Assembly: GCA_963707575.1 (NCBI GenBank)
Contig: OY970171.1
Coordinates: 186,001-250,000, forward strand
Origin: Gaiellasilicea sp963707575
GTDB taxonomy: Bacteria > Actinomycetota > Thermoleophilia > Gaiellales > Gaiellaceae
Length of the DNA: 64,000 nucleotides
Reading direction: 5' to 3'
Under the pieces are notes generated by a model that had not been told where the DNA came from, did not search any database, and was given only the letters and a program-made list of their open reading frames with translations. Shown here one piece after another: positions 23,794 to 32,433 of the stretch. Within the stretch, counting starts at the first letter, position 1; each line of letters opens with the position of its first letter. The translations under genes and the position numbers were made by a program.

Positions 23794-25419
23794 ATGGGCG
23801 CGATCCGGAAGGTGCTGGTGGCGAACCGAGGCGAGATCGCCGTGCGCATCTTCCGCACGTGCCACGAGCTCGGGCGGGGCACGGTCGCGGTGGCCGCTCC
23901 CGACGACGCCGGCGCGCTCCACGCGCGCTCGGCCGGCGAGACCGTCGCGATCGCGTCGTACCTCGACCCCGCAGAGCACGTGCGCGCCTCCCGCGAGGCG
24001 GGAGCGGACGCGATCCATCCGGGCTACGGCTTCTTGGCGGAGAGCGCGGACTTCGCCGACGCGGTCGTGGCCGCCGGGATCGCCTGGATCGGCCCGCCGG
24101 CGGAGGCGCTGCGACTCGGCGGCGACAAGCTCGCGGCCAAGCGCGTCGCGGCCGAGGCGGGCGTGCCTGTGGTCCCCACGGGCGAGCCGCACGAGATCGG
24201 CTACCCACTCGTCGTCAAGGCCGCCGCAGGCGGAGGCGGACGCGGCATGCGGGTCGTGCGTGCGCCCGGCGAGCTCGACGAAGCGCTCGCGGCGGCCGCC
24301 CGCGAGGCGGAGGCGGCCTTCGGCGACGGCACCGTCTTCTGCGAGCGCTACGTCGAACGGCCCCGGCACGTCGAGATCCAGCTGCTCGCGGACGCGCACG
24401 GCACCGTCGTGGCGCTCGGAGAGCGCGACTGCTCGGTCCAGCGACGCCACCAGAAGGTGCTCGAGGAGTCGCCCTCCCCCGCGCTCGATCCGGGGCTGCG
24501 CGCCGCCATGAGCGAGGCGGCGGTCGCCTTCGCCCGCGCGATCGGCTACCGCAGCGCCGGCACCGCGGAGTTCATGCTCGACGGCCGCGCGTTCTGGTTC
24601 CTGGAGCTGAACGGCCGCATCCAGGTGGAGCATCCCGTCACCGAGCTCGTGACCGGCATCGATCTCGTCGCCGAGCAGTTGCGCGTGGCGCAGGGAGAGC
24701 CACTTCGTGTTCCAGGAACACAAAGTCCGCTCGGCCACGCGATCGAGGCGCGGTTGTACGCGGAGGATCCGCGCACCTTCCTCCCCCAGGCCGGCAGGAT
24801 CGAGCGGCTGCGGCTGCCCCGCGGCGTCCGTGTCGACTCGGGCGTCGAAGAGGGGGACGAGATCGGCGTCGCCTACGACCCGATGATCGCGAAGCTGATC
24901 GCGCACGGGCCGACGCGCGACGAGGCCCTTGCCCGGCTCGCGGACGCCCTCGCCGAGACGGAGGTCGCCGGCGTGACCACGAACCTCCCCTTCCTACGCT
25001 GGCTGGTCGGCCACCCCGTGCTGCGCGCCGGGGAGGCGACGACGGCCTTCCTGACCGAGCACCCGCCGCTCTCTGAGCCGCCTCTCCGACTCCCGGCCGG
25101 GCCGTGGCGGGGGCCCTGGCGCCTGAACCTCCCTCCCGCGCCTGCGGCAGCGGCCCCGGACGTCGACGACGCGGCTCATGCGCACGCGGCGACGGGCGGC
25201 GAGAGCTCACTGACAGCGCCGATGCCCGGAACCGTGATCCGCGTCCACGTCGCGCCCGGAGACCGCGTCGCCGCGCGGCAGCCGCTACTCGTGCTCGAGG
25301 CGATGAAGATGGAGACGCCGCTCACCGCGCCTTACGAGGCAGTCGTGAAGGCGGTGCACGTCAAGGAGGGCGACCGCATCGCGGGCGGCGCCCTCCTCGT
25401 CGAGCTGGAGACGGACTAG
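23794..25419 (+). CDS. mccA: acyl-CoA carboxylase biotin carboxylase/carrier subunit
   Basis: A 541-residue alpha subunit. It has a biotin carboxylase N-domain (KVLVANRGEIAVRIFRTCHE), an ATP-grasp domain with the Gly-rich loop AAAGGGGRGMRVV, the HVEIQLLADAHG and ELNGRIQVEHPVTE catalytic motifs, and the BC C-domain. A C-terminal biotinyl domain has Lys505 in EAMKMETP as the attachment site. It charges biotin with bicarbonate using ATP and pairs with the carboxyltransferase at 6033. The segment after QGEPL (RVPGTQSPL) departs from the usual FTQEDVRLR-type sequence and is encoded by a palindrome (24702-24726). Its stop shares the bases CTAG with the stop of the convergent DUF2269 gene. Confidence 0.88.
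   Translation: MGAIRKVLVANRGEIAVRIFRTCHELGRGTVAVAAPDDAGALHARSAGETVAIASYLDPAEHVRASREAGADAIHPGYGFLAESADFADAVVAAGIAWIGPPAEALRLGGDKLAAKRVAAEAGVPVVPTGEPHEIGYPLVVKAAAGGGGRGMRVVRAPGELDEALAAAAREAEAAFGDGTVFCERYVERPRHVEIQLLADAHGTVVALGERDCSVQRRHQKVLEESPSPALDPGLRAAMSEAAVAFARAIGYRSAGTAEFMLDGRAFWFLELNGRIQVEHPVTELVTGIDLVAEQLRVAQGEPLRVPGTQSPLGHAIEARLYAEDPRTFLPQAGRIERLRLPRGVRVDSGVEEGDEIGVAYDPMIAKLIAHGPTRDEALARLADALAETEVAGVTTNLPFLRWLVGHPVLRAGEATTAFLTEHPPLSEPPLRLPAGPWRGPWRLNLPPAPAAAAPDVDDAAHAHAATGGESSLTAPMPGTVIRVHVAPGDRVAARQPLLVLEAMKMETPLTAPYEAVVKAVHVKEGDRIAGGALLVELETD
24702..24726. repeat. lone palindrome E inside mccA
   Basis: acttcgtgttcc-a-ggaacacaaagt, 12-bp arms with one mismatch. Its core matches the cassette-2 boundary palindrome at 36105. 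It is coding sequence here and no small gene accompanies it. Confidence 0.5.
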
Positions 25420-25988
25420 TCGGTCTGCGCGGCTGCGTCGGCCGACGGCCGGGCCGCGAGCCCGCGTGCACCCACGGCGAGCGTCGCGAGCACGATCGCC
25501 GCGCCGAGCAGGAGCGCGCCGGTGTCGTCGCCGGTCGGCTTCACCGCCATCACCGCGACGACGAGGAACAGGATCACCATCTCCATCCGCTGGACGACGT
25601 TGATCCGCCGGATGTGGTGTGCCGCCTGCGGGGATCCAGGCCCGTACTCCGTCATCGCCGCGTCGATGCGCTTGCCCTCGGGCTCGAGGAAGAGGATGCC
25701 CGTCAGGAAGGACGCCGCGTAGCCGATGAGGCCGAGGACGATCCACAGGTCGCCGAAGCCCCAAGGCCCCTCGATCGTGGCCAGGATGCCCAGCACGAGC
25801 ACCGCCAGCGAGGACGGAATGAAGAGTCGCTGCGCGAGCCACTTCGTGTTCTCCGCGATCTTCTTCAGCAGCAGACCGTCATCGGCCCGCTCGGCGCGAA
25901 CGACGAGTGTGAGGATCATGAAGCCACCGCCGAGCCAGATGATCGCCGCCAGGACGTGCAGGAACTTCAGGATCTCGTAGTAGGTCAT
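25416..25988 (-). CDS. DUF2269 family integral membrane protein
   Basis: A 190-residue protein with four to five membrane segments. It starts ILKFLHVLAAIIWLGGGFMI, the hallmark FLHVLAAIxWLGGG opening of DUF2269/CopD-like membrane proteins with a conserved His that may bind haem or metal. The function of the family is not established. It is 4 bases downstream of the SCP2 gene, probably in one operon with it, and convergent with mccA. Confidence 0.8.
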   Translation of the reverse strand: MTYYEILKFLHVLAAIIWLGGGFMILTLVVRAERADDGLLLKKIAENTKWLAQRLFIPSSLAVLVLGILATIEGPWGFGDLWIVLGLIGYAASFLTGILFLEPEGKRIDAAMTEYGPGSPQAAHHIRRINVVQRMEMVILFLVVAVMAVKPTGDDTGALLLGAAIVLATLAVGARGLAARPSADAAAQTD

Positions 25989-25992
25989 CGGG

Positions 25993-26301
25993 CTAGAACA
26001 GCTTCTGCAGCTTCATCGCTGCGCCCATGTCGCCCTTGATCTTCAACTTTCCGGTCATGTAGGCCGTCGTCGGATTCAGCTCGCCGCGCGAGATGGCGAG
26101 GAAGTTCTCCTCGGAGGTCGTGATCGTCGTGTCGGCCTCGCCCGTGCCCTCGGTCACGTTGACGGTGCCGTCGTCGACCGCGACGACCCACTGGCCGGCG
26201 CCCTCGATGTCGAACAGGTACGAGTTGGTCATGCCCGCGGTCTTGCTCGGGTCGACACCGCCCGAGAGGCCGTCGAAGAACTCCTGCACGCTCTCAGCCA
26301 T
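25993..26301 (-). CDS. SCP2 sterol-carrier-like protein
   Basis: A 102-residue SCP2-fold protein. It has the usual family stretch NSYLFDIEGAGQWVVAVDDG, the TTITTSEENFLAISRGELNP segment and the C-terminal TGKLKIKGDMGAAMKLQKLF. Such proteins bind lipids or fatty acyl-CoAs in a hydrophobic tunnel. The ATG at 26301 is preceded by GGGAGCGAAG and matches the family N-terminus (MAESVQEFFDGL). It is divergent from the acyl-CoA dehydrogenase gene by 67 bases, and a role in handling acyl-CoA substrates is plausible. Confidence 0.87.
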   Translation of the reverse strand: MAESVQEFFDGLSGGVDPSKTAGMTNSYLFDIEGAGQWVVAVDDGTVNVTEGTGEADTTITTSEENFLAISRGELNPTTAYMTGKLKIKGDMGAAMKLQKLF

Positions 26302-26368
26302 CTTCGCTCCCTTGAATGGTGGTTCAACGCACGACGGCGCGAGCCTACCGGATAGCATCGCGGCGCCC

Positions 26369-27502
26369 ATGGATCTCGATCTCACCGCCGAGCAGGAGCT
26401 CGTCCGCGACACCGTGCGGCAGTTCGCGCGCGACCGCGTCGCGCCCGTGGCGGAGGAGCTCGACCGCGAGTCGCGCTTCCCCTACGAGCTCGTGTCGGAG
26501 CTCGCCGAGCTCGGCCTGATGGGGCTCCCGATCCCGGAGGAGTACGGCGGCGCCGGGGGCGACACCGTCTCCTACGCGCTCGCGATCGAGGAACTGACGC
26601 GGATCGACTCCTCCGTCGCGATCACGGTGGCCGCGCACACCTCGCTCGGGACGATGCCGATCTTTCTGTTCGGCAGCGAGGAGCAGAAGCAGCAGTGGCT
26701 GCCGGAGCTCGCGGCCGGGCAGAAGCTGGCGGCGTTTGGACTGACGGAGCCCGGCGCCGGCTCTGACGCGGGCGCGACGCGCACCACGGCGGACCTGCGC
26801 GACGGCGAGTGGCTCGTGAACGGCTCGAAGATCTTCATCACGAACGCGGGCACGGACATCTCCGCCTGCGTGACGATCACCGCGCGCACCGGCGAGGACG
26901 AGATCTCCAACATCGTCGTCCCGAACGGCACGCCGGGCTACGAGATCTCAGGCCCGATGCGCAAGCTGGGCTGGAAGGCCTCGGACACGCGCGAGCTCTC
27001 GTTCCGCGACTGCGCAGTGCCCGAGGGCAACCTGCTCGGCCCGCGCGGGCAGGGCTTCCACCAGTTTCTCGAGATCCTCGACGGCGGCCGGATCTCCGTC
27101 GCGGCGATGGGCGTCGGCCTCGCCCAGGGCGCCTACGACCTCGCCTTCGCGTACGCCCAGGAGCGCGAGCAGTTCGGGCGGCCGATCTCGCGATTCCAGG
27201 CGATCCAGTTCAAGCTCGCCGACCTCGCGACCGAGATCGAGGCGGCGCGCGGGATGGTCGTCAAGGCCGCGTGGCTGAAGGACCAGGGACGCCCGTTCGG
27301 CCGCGAGGCGGCGATGGCGAAGCTGTACACGGGCGAGCTCTCGAACCGGGCCGTCAACTGGTCGCTCCAGATCCACGGGGGCTACGGCTTCATGGACGAG
27401 TACGCGATCTCGCGGCTCTACCGCGACCAGAAGATCCTCGAGATCGGCGAGGGCACAAACGAGGTCCAGCGGATGGTGATAGCGAAGCACCTGGGCCTGT
27501 AG
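26369..27502 (+). CDS. acyl-CoA dehydrogenase (short/branched-chain type)
   Basis: A 377-residue FAD-dependent dehydrogenase that introduces the alpha-beta double bond in an acyl-CoA and passes electrons to ETF. Visible family signatures are LTEPGAGSDAGATRTTA, WLVNGSKIFITNAG, REQFGRPISRFQAIQFKLAD and the C-terminal IHGGYGFMDEYAISRLYRD and IGEGTNEVQRM. The last contains the Glu that acts as catalytic base in short- and medium-chain enzymes. The ATG at 26369 gives the usual MDLDLTAEQE start. Neighbouring leucine-pathway genes make isovaleryl- or butyryl-CoA likely substrates, but chain length cannot be read from sequence. Confidence 0.88.
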   Translation: MDLDLTAEQELVRDTVRQFARDRVAPVAEELDRESRFPYELVSELAELGLMGLPIPEEYGGAGGDTVSYALAIEELTRIDSSVAITVAAHTSLGTMPIFLFGSEEQKQQWLPELAAGQKLAAFGLTEPGAGSDAGATRTTADLRDGEWLVNGSKIFITNAGTDISACVTITARTGEDEISNIVVPNGTPGYEISGPMRKLGWKASDTRELSFRDCAVPEGNLLGPRGQGFHQFLEILDGGRISVAAMGVGLAQGAYDLAFAYAQEREQFGRPISRFQAIQFKLADLATEIEAARGMVVKAAWLKDQGRPFGREAAMAKLYTGELSNRAVNWSLQIHGGYGFMDEYAISRLYRDQKILEIGEGTNEVQRMVIAKHLGL

Positions 27503-27510
27503 GCGCAAGC

Positions 27511-27573
27511 TGAGCATCCGCGGGAGCGGATGCTCATAGCGCGAAGATCCCTGAAGGGGCCGCTCCGCGGCCC
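27511..27573 (+). terminator. double-hairpin terminator of the acyl-CoA dehydrogenase gene (dispersed repeat)
   Basis: Eight bases past the stop begins an 11-bp stem (tgagcatccgc / gcggatgctca, loop ggga). Then comes gcgcgaagatccctgaag and a second hairpin gggccgc-tcc-gcggccc. A related unit on the other strand lies at 46549-46614 behind the Bat-like operon, so this is a dispersed element placed at gene ends. Confidence 0.65.
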
Positions 27574-27648
27574 AACGACCACCCCACGTCGGCGAGGGAC
27601 GTGTCCAGGGGCTGGCCCCGGTCACGTCCCTTCCGGACGTGTCGTGGA

Positions 27649-28563
27649 TCAGAGCTCGAGCCGCTCCACGATCGGGCTGTCCCGCAGGGCTGTCGTGCAG
27701 CCGGCAACCGCGAAGAGCGCGCCGTCGGCGACGAAGGCCGAGAGCGCGTGGCGGGTGACACCGGGGGTCAGTCCGGCCCTCCACTCACCCGTGCGGGCGT
27801 CGTAGATCTGGTAGGTCGACTCCCACACGGCGTGGATCTCGTCACCGGACACCGCCGCGCCGAGCAGCTCCATCGGCTCCGGCATCGTGGGGCCGTCGCG
27901 CCAGCGGCCTGTCCGCGGGTCGAGAATCCGCACCTCTCGCAGCACCTCCTCCCCGCGCCGGCCGCCGAGCATCCAGATCTCGCCGCGAAACAGGACAACG
28001 TCGAACGCATGGTTGGGCTCCGGCAACGCCGTGGACCGGCGCCATGAGTCGGCGCGCGTGTCGTAGACAAGCACGTCGCGCAACTCCCGCCCGCTGCGGA
28101 AGCCGCCGAGCACGTAGATGTCGTCGCCGACCGCGATCGCGGAATGATTGAAGCGCGGCGAGGGCAGTGGGGCGCGCGCAGACCAACGCTCACCGTCCCA
28201 GGCCCAGACGTCACCGGTGTTCCCATCCGGTGTCGTGCCGCCGAAGACGTAGAGCGTGTCGCCGGACGACGCCGCCGCCGCGGCGCGCGTCGGCTGCGGC
28301 AGCTGCGGCAAGGTGTCCCAGCGATCGGCGACGGCGTCGTAACGGGTGAACGTCGCGAGCGGGCGGCCGGTGTCGCCGACCATCCCGCCGGCCGTGTAGA
28401 TCGCCTCGCCGATCTGCGCAGCTGCGACGTAGCTGCGCCGCTGCGGCATCGAGGCGACCTGCTCCCACTCCGCGCTCTCCCGCGCCCCGTCGCCGTCCGC
28501 GACGAGGAAGAAGAGCACGAACGCACCGACGGCCGCGACGACGGCGCCGAGCGCGAGCTTCAC
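27649..28563 (-). CDS. exported Kelch-repeat beta-propeller protein
   Basis: A 304-residue protein with an N-terminal membrane anchor (LALGAVVAAVGAFVLFFLVA) followed by about six Kelch blades (patterns YVFGGTTPDG, IYVLGGFRSGRELRDVLVYD, IWMLGGRRGEEVLREVRILD with W six residues on). Kelch propellers bind proteins or sugars; a few are oxidases, but no active-site residues are evident. It starts GTG, 6 bases after the stop of the peptide-transport ATPase gene, so it is probably the last gene of that operon. A substrate-capture or sensor role is a guess. Confidence 0.8.
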   Translation of the reverse strand: MKLALGAVVAAVGAFVLFFLVADGDGARESAEWEQVASMPQRRSYVAAAQIGEAIYTAGGMVGDTGRPLATFTRYDAVADRWDTLPQLPQPTRAAAAASSGDTLYVFGGTTPDGNTGDVWAWDGERWSARAPLPSPRFNHSAIAVGDDIYVLGGFRSGRELRDVLVYDTRADSWRRSTALPEPNHAFDVVLFRGEIWMLGGRRGEEVLREVRILDPRTGRWRDGPTMPEPMELLGAAVSGDEIHAVWESTYQIYDARTGEWRAGLTPGVTRHALSAFVADGALFAVAGCTTALRDSPIVERLEL

Positions 28564-28569
28564 GACCCG

Positions 28570-29426
28570 CTACTCGGCGAGAGCGTGGCGGAGCTTGCGG
28601 CGCGCAGCCTTCCGCTCCTTCATCGCGCGCGGATCCGGGACCGGCACAGCGGAGAGCAGCGCCTTCGTGTAGTCCTCGCGAGGCTTCGTGTAGACCTCCT
28701 CGGCCGGCCCGACTTCGACGAGCTTGCCGCGGTTCATCACGGCGATCCGGTCGCTCATCGAGCGCACGACGGCGAGGTCGTGGGCGATGAAGAGATAGGT
28801 GAGCCCGAAGTCCCGCTGCAGGTCCTTGAGCAGGTTGAGGATCTGCGCCTGGATGGAGACGTCCAGGGCCGACACCGGCTCATCGCAGACGATCAGCTTA
28901 GGGCTGAGCGCGAGCGCGCGCGCGATCCCGATCCGCTGGCGCTGGCCGCCGGAGAACTCGTGGGGGTAGCGGTTCGTGAAGCCCGGGTTGAAACCGACCA
29001 CCTCGAGCAGCTCCCGCACGCGCGAACGCCGGTCGCGCCGGGTGCCGATGGAGTGGACGACGAGCGGCTCGGAGACGATGTCGCCGACGGTCATGCGCGG
29101 GTCGAGGGACGCGTAGGGATCCTGGAAGACGATCTGGAGCTCGCGCCGCATCCGCCGCATGTCCTCGCGTCCGAGCTCGGTCAGCTCCGTGCCCATGAAG
29201 TTGACCGAGCCCGCGGTGGGCTGGAGCAGCTGCAGGATGCAGTAGCCCGTGGTCGACTTCCCCGAGCCCGACTCGCCGACGAGGCCCAAAGTCTCACCCT
29301 CGGCGATCTCGAAGCTGACGTCGTCGACCGCCCGGAACGCATCCACCGTGCGCTCGAAGAGCACGCCGCCCCGGATCGGGAAGTGCTTGCTCAGCCCCTC
29401 CACCCGCAAGAGCGCTCCGTTGGAGC

Positions 29427-29430
<4 letters not shown>
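28570..29430 (-). CDS. oppF: oligopeptide ABC transporter ATP-binding protein (system 1, F-type)
   Basis: A 286-residue ABC ATPase with Walker A GESGSGKSTTG, Q-loop FQDPYASLDPRM, signature FSGGQRQRIGIARAL and Walker B KLIVCDEPVSALD. The C-terminal YTKALLSAVPVPDP is characteristic of OppF/DppF. I chose the TTG at 29430, which overlaps the preceding stop (TTGA); the longer open frame has no homology. It pairs with the D-type ATPase upstream to power import. System 1 uptake substrate is probably peptides; dipeptide, nickel or sugar variants cannot be excluded. Confidence 0.85.
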
Positions 29431-30446
<1,016 letters not shown>

Positions 30447-30452
30447 GGGCGA

Positions 30453-31391
30453 TCAGGTCTCCCGTGTGCGTGGGTCGAGGGCGTCGCGGAGACCGTCCGA
30501 GATGAAGTTCGCACAGAGGATGAGCGTCGCGATCGCGATCGAAGGCACCACGATGATGTGCGGCGAGGTGCGATAGACGGTGCGCCCGTCGTTCGCCATC
30601 TGGCCCCACGAGGCGTCGGGCGGGCTGATCCCGAGGCCGATGAAGGACAGGAACGCCTCACCGAGGATCACGCCCGGGAGCTCGAGGAAGATCGCGATGA
30701 TCAGCACGCCGAGCGTATTCGGCAGCAGGTGACGGCCAAGCACCCTGAACCAGCGTGCTCCCACCGCCTTGGCCGCACGCACGTAGTCGTTCTCCTTCAG
30801 GGTGATGATCTGCCCGCGGACGATGCGTGCACTCGTGAACCAGCTCGCCACCGAGAGCGCCACCACCATCGTCCAGAAGCTCGCGTCCCCGAAGATGGCC
30901 AGGATGATGATTGCGAAGGGCAGGTACGGCAGCCCGTAGAGCGTGTCCAGGATTCGCATCATCGCGTTGTCGAGCCGGCCGCCGACGAAGCCGGAGATGG
31001 AGCCGTAGGTGACGCCGATGAGCAGGATCGCCAGCGTGGCGGCGAAGCCGATTCCCATCGAGACGCGGCCGCCGACGGCCGTTCGCGTCATCAAGTCGCG
31101 GCCGAAGTTGTCGGTGCCGAACGGATGGGCGAAACTCGGCGGCTGGCTCTTGATCGCGAAGTTGACCTCGTTGGGGTCGTACGGCGAGATGATCGGCCAG
31201 ATCAGGCAGAAGAGCACGAGCGCAATGAACATGCCGCCCGCGAAGACCGCCGCCTTGTTCCGCACATAGCGACCCCACGCGTCCTTCCACAGGTTGGACT
31301 GGCCTATCGGCGCGCCCGCCGTGCCGGGCTGGAGCGTCCGATCCTCCTCGAGGAGCGGCGCGCGAGTCGCCTCTGGTGGGTTGACGACCAC
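30453..31391 (-). CDS. oppC: oligopeptide ABC transporter permease (system 1, C-type)
   Basis: A 312-residue permease with an N-terminal cytoplasmic extension, an OppC_N segment ending HPFGTDNFGRDLMTR and five further membrane segments. The EAA loop reads ENDYVRAAKAVGARWFRVLG. It ends with FISDGLRDALDPRTRE, the usual OppC/DppC tail. Start GTG, one base after the stop of the B-type permease gene. Confidence 0.88.
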   Translation of the reverse strand: MVVNPPEATRAPLLEEDRTLQPGTAGAPIGQSNLWKDAWGRYVRNKAAVFAGGMFIALVLFCLIWPIISPYDPNEVNFAIKSQPPSFAHPFGTDNFGRDLMTRTAVGGRVSMGIGFAATLAILLIGVTYGSISGFVGGRLDNAMMRILDTLYGLPYLPFAIIILAIFGDASFWTMVVALSVASWFTSARIVRGQIITLKENDYVRAAKAVGARWFRVLGRHLLPNTLGVLIIAIFLELPGVILGEAFLSFIGLGISPPDASWGQMANDGRTVYRTSPHIIVVPSIAIATLILCANFISDGLRDALDPRTRET

Positions 31392-31392
31392 C

Positions 31393-32319
31393 CTAGGTCC
31401 TGATGTCTCTCGTCCGCGGGTCGAGGATGCCGTACAGGATGTCGACGACCAGGTTGGCGACGATCACGATCACGGCGAGCAGCACCGTCAGGCCCATCAC
31501 GACGGAGTAGTCCCGCGCCGTCACCGCGGTGACGTAGTAGCGACCGATCCCGGGGATGGCGAAGATCTGCTCGATCACGAAGGATCCGGTGATCAGGAAG
31601 CCCAGCGTCGGGCCGGCGGCGGTCACGACCGGGATCAAGGAGTTCCGCAGCACGTGCACACCGACGACGCGGCGCCAGCGCAGTCCCTTCGCCTTCGCGG
31701 TGCGGATGTAGTCCTGCTGCATCGTCTCCAGCATCGTGCCGCGGACGAGGCGGGCGAACGCGGCCATCGGGCCGATTCCGAGCGCGATCACGGGCAGCAC
31801 CTTGCTCTGCCAGGTCGTCCAGCCGCTGGTCGGGACGAGTCCCCACTGCAGCGCGAAGAAGTAGATGAACACGGTCGCGAGCAGGAAACTCGGAATCGCG
31901 AAGCCGACGTTGGAGAAGAACATCGCCGAGTAGTCGACCCACGTGTTGGCGCGTAACGCCGATAACGCCCCGAGCAGGACCCCGAAGGTGATCGCGAAGA
32001 GGAAGGCGAGCCCGCCGAGCTCGAGCGAGGGCGGGAAGTGTTCCTTGATGATGTCGTTGACGTCGCGGTTACGCAGCACGAGCGAGGGCCCGAAGTCGAA
32101 CGTGCCCACACCCTTCACGTAGCGCCAGTACTGCACGTACCAGGGCTGGTCGAGGCCGAACTTGCGCTCGAGGTTGCGCTGGATCTCCGCCGGCACGGCG
32201 CGATCCGAGGTCCGGAACGGATTCCCTTCGATCTGCCGCATCAGCACGAACGTCATGAAGACGACGAGGAGGATCACGGGGATCGTCCAGAAAACGCGGC
32301 GAATGATGAAAGTCGTCAT
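31393..32319 (-). CDS. oppB: oligopeptide ABC transporter permease (system 1, B-type)
   Basis: A 308-residue permease starting FIIRRVFWTIPVILLVVFMT, the usual OppB/DppB opening, with six membrane segments. The EAA loop reads QDYIRTAKAKGLRWRRVVG and the tail is DILYGILDPRTRD. It forms the channel with the C-type subunit. A strong hairpin (32384-32416) sits between it and the binding-protein gene upstream. Confidence 0.88.
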   Translation of the reverse strand: MTTFIIRRVFWTIPVILLVVFMTFVLMRQIEGNPFRTSDRAVPAEIQRNLERKFGLDQPWYVQYWRYVKGVGTFDFGPSLVLRNRDVNDIIKEHFPPSLELGGLAFLFAITFGVLLGALSALRANTWVDYSAMFFSNVGFAIPSFLLATVFIYFFALQWGLVPTSGWTTWQSKVLPVIALGIGPMAAFARLVRGTMLETMQQDYIRTAKAKGLRWRRVVGVHVLRNSLIPVVTAAGPTLGFLITGSFVIEQIFAIPGIGRYYVTAVTARDYSVVMGLTVLLAVIVIVANLVVDILYGILDPRTRDIRT

Positions 32320-32383
32320 CAGTCGGGAGACCTACCCATCTTGCGCGCAGTCAAAGCTCGGGAAGCAGGTACGTGAAAACGGC

Positions 32384-32416
32384 GAGGGCGGAGCGCCAGT
32401 TGCGCGCTCCGCCCTC
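32384..32416 (-). terminator. intercistronic hairpin after the system-1 binding-protein gene
   Basis: A perfect 13-bp stem (gagggcggagcgc / gcgctccgccctc) with a 7-base loop. It lies 17 bases past the binding-protein stop and before oppB. It would stop most transcription or protect the 3' end, giving more binding protein than permease. System 2 has a matching hairpin at the same place. Confidence 0.65.
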
Positions 32417-32433
32417 CACCGGGTGTCTCTCTC

